DNA of 64,000 nucleotides. Origin: Acidobacteriota bacterium. Lineage in GTDB: Bacteria > Acidobacteriota > Blastocatellia > Pyrinomonadales > Pyrinomonadaceae. This document shows positions 55,090-62,499 of the stretch, one piece after another. Under the pieces are notes generated by a model that was given only the letters and a program-made list of their open reading frames with translations, had not been told where the DNA came from and searched no databases. The stretch lies in contig RFGC01000018.1 in NCBI GenBank assembly GCA_003697135.1, positions 186,001 through 250,000 on the forward strand, given 5' to 3'. Position 1 is the stretch's first letter, and each line of letters starts with the position of its first letter. Made by a program: the position numbers and the translations under genes.

Positions 55090-55139
55090 AGCCGGGTTGC
55101 GTTGAGATGCTTGTATGGCAAATTGCAACCCGGCTTTTT
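55090..55139 (+). terminator. Strong terminator downstream of the cysteine-rich frame
   Basis: AGCCGGGTTGC (55090-55100) pairs with GCAACCCGGCT (55124-55134), a perfect 11-bp stem, followed by TTTTTC. The T-run is only on the plus side. Confidence 0.85.
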
Positions 55140-55220
55140 CTATGCTTGACTCAAAAAAGTGCAGAGGAATAAGCTTGAAGAACCATCGAGATTATCGAAA
55201 AAGCAATCTTCAACAGAGTC

Positions 55221-56342
55221 CTATTCTTTTTCCAGAATTGCATTAAAGGTTTTTGCAGTTCCCGGTTTGATTATGACTCTTCTTTCCCAGGGTTTATAGC
55301 CGGGACGGGAAACCCGAATTATGTATTCAGCAGGTTTCAGAGAAAGTTGTGAAGGCGTATTTCCTTCATAAGTTCCGTCAATCTCGATCTCGGCTCCTGA
55401 GGGTTCAGAAGTTATAGTAACGGGCACTTCTGCTTCTTGTTGAGTTTGTTGCTGCTGCTGTCCTTGTTGCATTGTTTGTCCGAAGACATTTGCCATTTGG
55501 TTACCGATAGCAAAGCCCGCACCAAGTCCTGCGCCGAGTCCGGCACCACCGCCTTCATTTTGCGCGGCGTCACGCAAAGCATCAGCGGCTTGAAATTGCA
55601 TGTATCTTGCCGGGTCTCCCAAAGCTCCCATTGCCGTTCTTCTGTCAAGGGCTTTCTCAACTTCTTCGGGGAGGGAAATGTTCTCGATATAAAACTTTGT
55701 AACTTCGATGCCATAGTCTTTGAAATCTTCGTTAATCTTGCTACGGATTACATCGCCCAATTCTTTGTATTGGGCTGCTAGATCGAGAGCGGGGATTTTC
55801 ATTTCTCCCAAAGCATCTGAAAACTGTGAAACTACGGCGCGCTTTAGTTGTGTTTCAATATCTTCGGTTTCAAATTTGGCGTTGGTGCCTGCTATTTGTT
55901 TGATGAAAGTGGCTGGATCAACAACTCTCATCGAATAGCCTCCAAAGGCTCTAAGCCTTACAATTCCGAAGTCACTATCTCTGAGCATTATAGGATTCGC
56001 TGTTCCCCATTTCATGTCGGTAAACTGTTTCGTGTTGACAAAGTAAACTTCAGATTTCAAAGGAGAATTGAATCCGTATTTCCATGCTCCTAACTTCGAG
56101 AGAATCGGTGTGTTGCCTCCATCTATTGTGTATTTACCAGGGCCAAAGGTATCGGCAACCTGCCCTTGATAGACAAAAACAGCCGCTTGTGATTCTCGAA
56201 CAATTAGCTGTGCGCCGTTTTTTATCTCCTGATTATAAACCGGAAAACGATAAACAAGTGTATTTCCGCTTTCATCGAGCCACTCGATTACCTCGATGAA
56301 TTGATTCAAAGCAGCTTCCTTAAATTTGTCGAATATACCCAT
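55221..56342 (-). CDS. SPFH-domain protein with C-terminal PEGA domain
   Basis: A 373-residue protein. SPFH/band-7 domain (YdjI-like, virion-core type) at about residues 20-250: FIEVIEWLDESGNTLVYRFP, then IDGGNTPILSKLGAW. A Gly-rich and Gln-rich stretch (GGGAGLGAGLGAGF, QQGQQQQQTQQ) covers about 255-305. The last 70 residues are a PEGA domain (VTITSEPSGAEIEIDGTYEGNTPSQL). Most relatives end in a zinc ribbon, so PEGA is unusual. No signal peptide or anchor. Ribosome site AAGGAG precedes ATG. SPFH proteins form membrane-associated rings; role unknown. Confidence 0.82.
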   Translation of the reverse strand: MGIFDKFKEAALNQFIEVIEWLDESGNTLVYRFPVYNQEIKNGAQLIVRESQAAVFVYQGQVADTFGPGKYTIDGGNTPILSKLGAWKYGFNSPLKSEVYFVNTKQFTDMKWGTANPIMLRDSDFGIVRLRAFGGYSMRVVDPATFIKQIAGTNAKFETEDIETQLKRAVVSQFSDALGEMKIPALDLAAQYKELGDVIRSKINEDFKDYGIEVTKFYIENISLPEEVEKALDRRTAMGALGDPARYMQFQAADALRDAAQNEGGGAGLGAGLGAGFAIGNQMANVFGQTMQQGQQQQQTQQEAEVPVTITSEPSGAEIEIDGTYEGNTPSQLSLKPAEYIIRVSRPGYKPWERRVIIKPGTAKTFNAILEKE

Positions 56343-56408
56343 AAAACTTTTCTCCTTAGCTTTTTTAAGCCTCTAATAACTTACCACAGATTGAACTGAA
56401 AGAAAAGA

Positions 56409-56876
56409 TCAACTGAGTTTTCCGATGGCTTTGAAAGCAAAAAACAGTAGGATCATTACAAGACCGCCGAAGCAATCTAGCATGACGTCGAAGGGAGAAG
56501 CTGTGCGTGAAGAGAGAAAACTTTGATTAAATTCGTCCAAACAAGCGACTGCAACTACTAGGGCGAAAGAGAAGACAAACCAGTTTTTGGCGATTGTGTT
56601 TACTGAAGATGAGAAGAAAGCTCTTGATGCAAAGAAAGCTAAAATGGCGTATTCTGTTACGTGAGCAAGTTTACGAATGTATCCGTGATAAATTTGCAAA
56701 AGTTCTTCTGGGGCATCTGGGAAAAGGAATCTTAAAAGCGGGCGAATAAAGCGAGATGTGTTGTTCATTGAACCTACGTTCGATGAAAGCAGAAATATAA
56801 CGCCGATCCATAAAATCAATGGCGCATATCGCAAGAAGCGACTGCGCCATTTTTCTGAATCTGTCAGTGCTCGCAT
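56409..56876 (-). CDS. VanZ-like membrane protein
   Basis: A 155-residue protein with four to five helices, VanZ-like: WIGVIFLLSSN near 18-28, KLAHVTEYAILAFFASRAF near 66-84, and VAVACLDEFNQSFLSSRTASPFDVMLDCFGG near 108-138. These are the VanZ motifs, but the function of such proteins is largely unknown outside the teicoplanin-resistance relatives. It starts 6 bp after atpG ends, so it is probably the last gene of the atp operon. Confidence 0.8.
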   Translation of the reverse strand: MRALTDSEKWRSRFLRYAPLILWIGVIFLLSSNVGSMNNTSRFIRPLLRFLFPDAPEELLQIYHGYIRKLAHVTEYAILAFFASRAFFSSSVNTIAKNWFVFSFALVVAVACLDEFNQSFLSSRTASPFDVMLDCFGGLVMILLFFAFKAIGKLS

Positions 56877-56882
56877 TTTTTA

Positions 56883-57752
56883 TTACAGAGCAGAAGCGCC
56901 GGAGACAACTTCGATGATTTCTTTCGTGATGGTTGCTTGGCGAATTCTATTCATCGTAAGCGTGAGTTTATCAATAAGTTCACCCGCGTTCTTTGATGCT
57001 GAGTCCATAGCTGTCATTCTTGAGCCTTGCTCTGAAGCTACGGATTCCAGAAGCGCCTTATAGACCTGAGTTTCAATTTGCATCGGCAGGAGTTTACCGA
57101 AAATTTCGTTCGGTGGCTGTTCGTAGATGTATTCTGCTTGTGGTTTGTTGGTTTCTTCAGAACTACTACGTGGTATTGGAAGAAGTTGCTCCACGACGGG
57201 TTTTTGGGATAAAACCGATTTGAATTCGCTGTAGACAATAAATACTTTGTCAATTGACTCGTCTTCGGTGAAGATTTTGATGATGTTTTGGGCAATTTTT
57301 ACTGCGTCGGAATGCTCAGCACGCCCTTTGCTGGTTAAGCCAACGTATTCGGCAAGAAAAGGTATCGAACGGCGCCTGAAGAAATCTCTGCCCTTGCGTC
57401 CAACAGGAATTAGACGAAAGTTTTTGTCGGAATTTTCTTGCATGAAATTTTGCGCCGTTCTTATGATATTTGCATTAAAAGCTCCACAAAGCCCTCTGTC
57501 GGCTGTTACCAGAACAATCAGATAGTTTTTGTCGCCTCTTTCATTCAGTAGCGGGTGCGAGAAGTCTTCGGAAATCTTCGAGCTTAGATTAGACAGCACT
57601 TCCGACATTTTTTGTGCAAAGGGTCTTGAAGCAACAACTCTTTCTTGGGCACGCTTGAGCTTTGCCGCCGCTACCATTTTCATTGCTTTCGTGATTTGCT
57701 GAGTGCTTTTGACCGACTTTATTCGTCGGCGCATGTCTAGTAAGCTAGGCAT
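56883..57752 (-). CDS. atpG: ATP synthase F1 gamma subunit
   Basis: A 289-residue gamma subunit, central rotor shaft of F1. N-terminus PSLLDMRRRIKSVKSTQQITKAMKMVAAAKL and C-terminus EGSRMTAMDSASKNAGELIDKLTLTMNRIRQATITKEIIEVVSGASAL are the conserved rotating helices. Ribosome site AAGGAG before the ATG. It lies 15 bp after atpA. Small insertions in the middle (PRSSSEETNKPQ) are phylum-specific. Confidence 0.96.
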   Translation of the reverse strand: MPSLLDMRRRIKSVKSTQQITKAMKMVAAAKLKRAQERVVASRPFAQKMSEVLSNLSSKISEDFSHPLLNERGDKNYLIVLVTADRGLCGAFNANIIRTAQNFMQENSDKNFRLIPVGRKGRDFFRRRSIPFLAEYVGLTSKGRAEHSDAVKIAQNIIKIFTEDESIDKVFIVYSEFKSVLSQKPVVEQLLPIPRSSSEETNKPQAEYIYEQPPNEIFGKLLPMQIETQVYKALLESVASEQGSRMTAMDSASKNAGELIDKLTLTMNRIRQATITKEIIEVVSGASAL

Positions 57753-57767
57753 ATCGAAACTCCTTGT

Positions 57768-59351
57768 TTAGACTTGGGCTGCAGTAGCAACAGGTGTTTC
57801 ACTCTGCTGAGTCGCTTTAGTTTCAACTTCAGCAGAAGACTTCATCCATCGTGTTGCTTTGAAATCTTCTACCGCTTGCCTCATCGCTGCAATCAAGTTA
57901 TCGTCAAGAGCCTTTTTCGTTCTTATTCCTTCTAAAACAGCAGGATGAGAATTCTCGACGAAATTGAGAAACTCCTTCTCAAACTTTCTGATGTCTTCAA
58001 CGGCGACATCATCAACATATCCGTTAGTTCCTGCCCAGATAATCAGGACTTGTTTTTCAACTTCCATCGGTTGATATTGATCTTGCTTAAGAATTTCTGT
58101 TAAGCGTTTTCCGCGTTCAAGTTGTGCTTGTGAAGCTTTGTCTAGGTCAGAGCCGAATTGAGCGAATGCGGCAAGTTCGCGATATTGTGCAAGCTCGATT
58201 CTTAAGGTTCCTGCAACTTGCTTCATTGCTTTGATCTGAGCTGAGCCACCGACTCTTGAAACCGAGTTTCCGACGTTGATAGCAGGACGAATACCTGCAT
58301 TGAACAGATCGGCTTCCAAGAAGATTTGTCCATCAGTAATCGAGATAACGTTTGTAGGAATGTATGCAGAAATATCGCCTGCTTGGGTTTCGATTATGGG
58401 CAGACTGGTCAAGCTTCCGCCACCTTTAGCATCTGAAAGCTTTGCCGCACGCTCAAGAAGCCTTGAGTGCAAATAGAAGATATCGCCCGGATAGGCTTCA
58501 CGTCCCGGCGGACGACGAAGTAGCAACGAAATCTCACGATACGCCGCGGCTTGCTTTGATAAATCGTCGTAAATCGTCAAGGCATGCCTTCCTGTGTCAC
58601 GGAAGTATTCGCCCATAGCGCATCCGCAGTAAGGCGCCAAAAACTGCATTGCGGCAGGCTCTGAAGCAGTAGCAGAAACGACTATGGTATATTCCATAGC
58701 GCCGTAGTCTTCGAGCTTTTTAACGACCTGGGCAACTGTTGAAGCCTTCTGACCAATAGCAACGTAGATACAGATTACGCCCTTGCCTTTTTGATTGATT
58801 ATGGTGTCAATCGCAATTGCTGTTTTACCTGTCTGGCGGTCGCCTATGATAAGCTCACGCTGGCCGCGCCCAATTGGGACCATTGCGTCAATCGCTTTTA
58901 TACCGGTTTGCAACGGTTCTTTCACGGGTTGGCGGTCTATCACGCCCGGAGCGATTCTTTCTACCGGGTTGAATTTGTCGGTGACTATCTCGCCTTTACC
59001 GTCAATTGGATTTCCGAGAGCATCAACGACTCTACCAATCAGGGCTTCGCCGACAGGTACGCTCATTATTTTCTTAGTTCGCTTGACTTGGTCGCCTTCC
59101 TTGATTTTATGGAAATCTCCGAATAAAACGCATCCGACTTTGTCTTCTTCAAGGTTCAGGGCCAGTCCGCGAACTCCGTAGGGGAATTCAAGTAATTCTC
59201 CTGCCATGACTTTCTCAAGGCCATAGACTTCTGCAATACCGTCGCCCACTTTGATAACCGTTCCGACTTCATCAACGGTCATTGCAACATCAAAGTTCTC
59301 GATCTGAGCACGAATCAATTCGGTGATTTCGTTCGCTTTTATTGTTTCCAT
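57768..59351 (-). CDS. atpA: ATP synthase F1 alpha subunit
   Basis: A 527-residue alpha subunit that carries the non-catalytic nucleotide sites. Walker A GDRQTGKT at residues 170-177; [24 protein letters not shown] and [22 protein letters not shown] are intact. About 20 extra residues at the C-terminus ([14 protein letters not shown]) are low-complexity. AGGAAAG precedes the ATG. Complex sits on the cytoplasmic side of the inner membrane. The beta subunit gene (atpD) is not in this cluster. Confidence 0.98.
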   Translation of the reverse strand: METIKANEITELIRAQIENFDVAMTVDEVGTVIKVGDGIAEVYGLEKVMAGELLEFPYGVRGLALNLEEDKVGCVLFGDFHKIKEGDQVKRTKKIMSVPVGEALIGRVVDALGNPIDGKGEIVTDKFNPVERIAPGVIDRQPVKEPLQTGIKAIDAMVPIGRGQRELIIGDRQTGKTAIAIDTIINQKGKGVICIYVAIGQKASTVAQVVKKLEDYGAMEYTIVVSATASEPAAMQFLAPYCGCAMGEYFRDTGRHALTIYDDLSKQAAAYREISLLLRRPPGREAYPGDIFYLHSRLLERAAKLSDAKGGGSLTSLPIIETQAGDISAYIPTNVISITDGQIFLEADLFNAGIRPAINVGNSVSRVGGSAQIKAMKQVAGTLRIELAQYRELAAFAQFGSDLDKASQAQLERGKRLTEILKQDQYQPMEVEKQVLIIWAGTNGYVDDVAVEDIRKFEKEFLNFVENSHPAVLEGIRTKKALDDNLIAAMRQAVEDFKATRWMKSSAEVETKATQQSETPVATAAQV

Positions 59352-59372
59352 ACTTTCCTTCTTCCACTTAAT

Positions 59373-59915
59373 TTAACTTGCTATAAGACGCTTTTTCAAA
59401 ACTTCTAGACGAGTCCGAACGGAACCGTCGTAAACAGTCGAACCGACAGTAGCGATGATCCCGCCGATAATGTCTGGGTTAACAGATAAACTCAATTTTA
59501 TTTTCTTGCCAGTTCTTTTTTCTAAACTTTTTCTTAAATCTTCCTTTTCATTTTCAGAAAGCTCTCTTGCGGAGACGACATGAGCAGACATGATACCTTG
59601 TCTATCTTCAAGCACGTTCACAAACTCTTCATTAATTTCAGGAAGGATAACGAAACGATTATTTTGTAGTAGAACCCGTAAGAAATTTGCGGTTATTCTT
59701 GAAGTTTTACTTCTTTGAATCAGTTCTTCCAAAATCTTTTCTTTATCGTGGTGGTAAAAGATTGGGTTGCGGAAGAAAGTCATCATGTCTTGATTTTCTT
59801 CCAGCATGTTTTTCCATTGCTCAAGTTCCTGCTTTACTTGCTCAGTTTGTCCGTTTTTTTCGACCACGTCGGCTAAAGCAGTAGCATAGCGACGTGCAAT
59901 AGCTTTGATGCTCAT
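59373..59915 (-). CDS. atpH: ATP synthase F1 delta subunit
   Basis: A 180-residue delta subunit that links the peripheral stalk to F1. IARRYATALADVVEK near residue 5 and the C-terminal VNPDIIGGIIATVGSTVYDGSVRTRLEVLKKRL are the conserved ends. Its ATG overlaps the preceding atpF stop by one base (TGATG), the usual translational coupling. Confidence 0.94.
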   Translation of the reverse strand: MSIKAIARRYATALADVVEKNGQTEQVKQELEQWKNMLEENQDMMTFFRNPIFYHHDKEKILEELIQRSKTSRITANFLRVLLQNNRFVILPEINEEFVNVLEDRQGIMSAHVVSARELSENEKEDLRKSLEKRTGKKIKLSLSVNPDIIGGIIATVGSTVYDGSVRTRLEVLKKRLIAS

Positions 59916-60481
59916 CAGTTCAAGCCTCCGATCGATTCGATATTTGCTTTGACGAGCTTAGAGTCTATCTGCGGTGTTATTCTCTGTCTTATGATCTGCT
60001 CAGCTAAGCGAATTGTCTCCTCGGCCGAAAATCTCCGCAATTCTTGCTCTACTTGTTTGACAAGACGCTGAATCTCGTTTTCAGCTTGCTTTTGGATTTT
60101 TTGTATTTCTACCTCGGCCTCATAGATGAGTCTTTGTTTTTCCGCTTCTGCTTCTTGTTTTGCTTCTTCAATTACTCTTTGTTTTTCAGCTTCTAAATTT
60201 GCCAATTTAGCTTCGATTGCAACTAGCTCAGCTTGGGCTTTCTCGCGTTCTTGGCGTGCTTGAATTAGTTCTTTTCTTATCTGTTCGCGTTTTGCCTTAA
60301 AAGATTCACTCAAAGGCTTGCGCAAAAGATGAATAATTATTGCTACAAAGATTGCAAGGTTGAGGAATTTCCAAAATTCAAATCCAGGATAGTTCAGTAT
60401 TGGATCGGCATTCTCATACCACCACTTCAAGAAACCGCTAGAAGCGTGACCTTTTTCGGCAAGAAACAGAATCAAGTTCAT
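59915..60481 (-). CDS. atpF: ATP synthase F0 b subunit
   Basis: A 188-residue membrane-anchored stalk subunit. One N-terminal helix (WKFLNLAIFVAIIIHLLRKPLSESF) and a long heptad coiled coil (KREQIRKELIQARQEREKAQAELVAIEAK). N-terminal tail of about 40 residues is longer than usual. Coupled to atpH. This is the second b-type subunit in tandem with the next one upstream (b'). Confidence 0.9.
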   Translation of the reverse strand: MNLILFLAEKGHASSGFLKWWYENADPILNYPGFEFWKFLNLAIFVAIIIHLLRKPLSESFKAKREQIRKELIQARQEREKAQAELVAIEAKLANLEAEKQRVIEEAKQEAEAEKQRLIYEAEVEIQKIQKQAENEIQRLVKQVEQELRRFSAEETIRLAEQIIRQRITPQIDSKLVKANIESIGGLN

Positions 60482-60544
60482 AATTTGAGAACCAAAATTT
60501 CTAGTCTAGAAAGAAAAATCTCTAAAACCTGTGAAAGCTCGGTT

Positions 60545-60985
60545 TTAGCCCAAGATGCCAGAGCTGATTTTTTCGGCGAGTTCCTTTGCTTCCTTTTGGA
60601 GTTCTTCACGAGCCTTTTCGGTTTGCCTCAAAATAGATGCTTTCTCCGCTGCTGCTTGTTTTGTTATTTCCGATTTAGCTCTTTCTATCCTATCTTGAAT
60701 ATTTGCTAAAGTTTCTTTTCTGATGCTTTCGATTAACTTATAGCCTTCATTTCGAGCTTTTAGCATTTCAGCTTCGTAAGCTTCTTTTTTCCGCTTTGCA
60801 TTAAGCAAAATTTCCTCTGCTTCAGTTAGATGGGTTTTCTTAGTCTTCTCTCTCGACTCCAGAACACGATTGATTGGGCGAAAGAAAGTTCTATTGAGAA
60901 TGAAAATCATTAACAAGATTATCGCTATATGAAGCAGTAGAAACCCATTTGGGATTAAGTCAACTCCGGCAAAAGCTAAAACCAT
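60545..60985 (-). CDS. ATP synthase F0 b' subunit
   Basis: A 146-residue second b-type stalk protein: N-terminal membrane helix (GFLLLHIAIILLMIFILNRTFFRPINRVLESREKT) and a coiled coil with many Glu/Lys. It has the PINRVLESRE segment of b' of photosynthetic and related bacteria. First gene of the cluster. Leader of about 34 bp behind a near-consensus promoter at 61026-61054. No clear ribosome site. It is separated from atpF by 63 bp. Confidence 0.85.
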   Translation of the reverse strand: MVLAFAGVDLIPNGFLLLHIAIILLMIFILNRTFFRPINRVLESREKTKKTHLTEAEEILLNAKRKKEAYEAEMLKARNEGYKLIESIRKETLANIQDRIERAKSEITKQAAAEKASILRQTEKAREELQKEAKELAEKISSGILG

Positions 60986-61025
60986 AAAGTTAAAAAGCCT
61001 TTTGATGTTTTATTCAAAAAAACTA

Positions 61026-61054
61026 AATATAACACTCTCATCTTACTTGGTCAA
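61026..61054 (-). promoter_or_regulatory. Promoter of the atpF'-atpF-atpH-atpA-atpG operon
   Basis: On the minus strand TTGACC (61054-61049), 17-bp spacer, TATATT (61031-61026). Near-consensus spacing and hexamers; the first codon of the b' gene is 41 bp downstream. Confidence 0.65.
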
Positions 61055-61109
61055 GCTGGGATTTGCTTTTCCAAAAACAAAAGGTTTGTTTTGTATTTTG
61101 TCGTTCTAT

Positions 61110-61138
61110 TTGACACATTGAGAATTCCTTTATAGACT
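61110..61138 (+). promoter_or_regulatory. Promoter of the TM2 gene
   Basis: Perfect TTGACA at 61110-61115, 17-bp spacer and TAGACT at 61133-61138, 37 bp before the ATG at 61175. Confidence 0.5.
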
Positions 61139-61174
61139 TTATGAAGAAATAAAAACTCATTAAAGGAGAAGAAA

Positions 61175-61504
61175 ATGCAACAATATCCACAACCATCAGG
61201 AAGTCAATCACCAGATTATTGGAAATCTCAAGGAGCAGACAAAAAAATACTTGCCGGCATATTGGGAATTCTCTTCGGCGCTTTTGGTGTTCATAAGTTC
61301 ATATTAGGTTATACGAACGAGGGGATAATAATGCTAGCTGTTGGACTAGGTTCTTTAATTTTATCTCCGTTCACATGTGGTCTAACTATTCCTTTAACGA
61401 TGGCTGTTAGCATTGTAGGACTGGTTGAGGGGATAATGTACCTGCTGAAGTCTGATGAGGAATTTGTTCGGACCTATATTTACAACAAAAGACCCTGGTT
61501 TTAG
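61175..61504 (+). CDS. TM2-domain membrane protein
   Basis: A 109-residue protein. The first 25 residues are Gln/Pro/Ser-rich (QQYPQPSGSQSPDYWKSQ); then the TM2 pair of helices: LAGILGILFGAFGVHKFILGYTNEGIIMLAVGLGSL with the conserved G-x-F-G-xH-x-FYLG pattern. The second domain is PLTMAVSIVGLVEGIMYLL. AAGGAGAAG ribosome site. Role unknown in bacteria. Divergent from the atp operon. Confidence 0.9.
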   Translation: MQQYPQPSGSQSPDYWKSQGADKKILAGILGILFGAFGVHKFILGYTNEGIIMLAVGLGSLILSPFTCGLTIPLTMAVSIVGLVEGIMYLLKSDEEFVRTYIYNKRPWF

Positions 61505-61546
61505 TTTTTTCGTTAGTCCTTCTGAAATGATAGACTTTCTCCTGTA

Positions 61547-62491
61547 ATGGAGACATTTTTGACGGAATCTGTCGAAGAAGCGGCGAAGTTCATAAAACTC
61601 GGTGGTGTGGTTGCGTTTCCGACGGAAACCGTTTATGGTCTCGGTGCAAATGTTTTTAATGAGAAGGCAGTAGCGAAAATCTTTAAGGCTAAAAGGCGTC
61701 CTGCTGACAATCCTCTGATTGCTCACATAAGCGATTTCAATCAAATAAAACTGTTAGCAAAAAAGGTAACGCCGATTGCTGAGAAAATCATACAGGAGTT
61801 CTTTCCTGGGCCTTTAACCGTTGTTTTACCGAAAGCAGAGAAAGTGCCTTTGATAGCAACGGCAGGTTTAGACACAATTGGTATTCGGATGCCGCGCCAT
61901 GAAATAGCGAAGCGTTTTCTTCAGTGTTGTGAGACTCCTGTAGTTGCTCCATCAGCCAATCTTTCAGGCAGACCTTCTCCGACCGATTGGAGGGCAGTTT
62001 ACGAAGACTTGAGCGGGCGGATAGATTGCATCCTCATAGGCGAGGTTACCGAAATAGGTTTAGAGTCAACCGTAGTAGATTGCACTACAGAAACGCCAGT
62101 AGTCTTGAGACCGGGAGCCATTTCGCTTGAAGATATAAGAAAAATCTTTCCAGCGGCCTGTCTTTTCTCGCCAAAGTCAAATGAACCTGTCAGGAGTCCG
62201 GGCTTGAAGCACAAACACTATTCACCAAAGGCAAAGGTAGTCTTGATAAAGTCACTTGAAGAAGCCGAAAGTGCTGAAAATCCGAAAGCTTTTATAGGAT
62301 TGAGCAAGCCGACAGGCGATTTTGATTTGATAAAGTCATGCGAATCAGTTGAAGAATATGCTCATGAAGTTTTTTCTTTTTTCAGAGAATGTGACCGCCG
62401 AAAGATCGGTAAAATATATTGTGAAGAAGTCGAAGAAAAGGGTATTGGGCTAGCTTTGATGGATAGGCTCAGAAGAGCTTCTGCTCGATAG
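61547..62491 (+). CDS. Threonylcarbamoyl-AMP synthase (Sua5/TsaC type)
   Basis: A 314-residue enzyme that makes threonylcarbamoyl-AMP from threonine, bicarbonate and ATP for the t6A tRNA modification. FPTETVYGLGANVF near residues 24-37, KRRPADNPLIAH and SANLSGRPSPT are the nucleotide and threonine-binding motifs. The last 110 residues form the extra Sua5 domain (SPGLKHKHYSPKAKVVL), so it is the long form. No ribosome site in front of the ATG. It ends 8 bp before the SbcC-like gene. Confidence 0.93.
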   Translation: METFLTESVEEAAKFIKLGGVVAFPTETVYGLGANVFNEKAVAKIFKAKRRPADNPLIAHISDFNQIKLLAKKVTPIAEKIIQEFFPGPLTVVLPKAEKVPLIATAGLDTIGIRMPRHEIAKRFLQCCETPVVAPSANLSGRPSPTDWRAVYEDLSGRIDCILIGEVTEIGLESTVVDCTTETPVVLRPGAISLEDIRKIFPAACLFSPKSNEPVRSPGLKHKHYSPKAKVVLIKSLEEAESAENPKAFIGLSKPTGDFDLIKSCESVEEYAHEVFSFFRECDRRKIGKIYCEEVEEKGIGLALMDRLRRASAR

Positions 62492-62499
62492 GAGAAGTT

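Larger units (their letters stand above)
54701..55220. other. Spacer after the surface protein, with two hairpin terminators
   Basis: Holds the surface protein's terminator (54730-54764), a short cysteine-rich open frame (54896-55087, listed separately) and a second strong plus-strand terminator (55090-55139). Nothing else is recognised. Confidence 0.5.
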
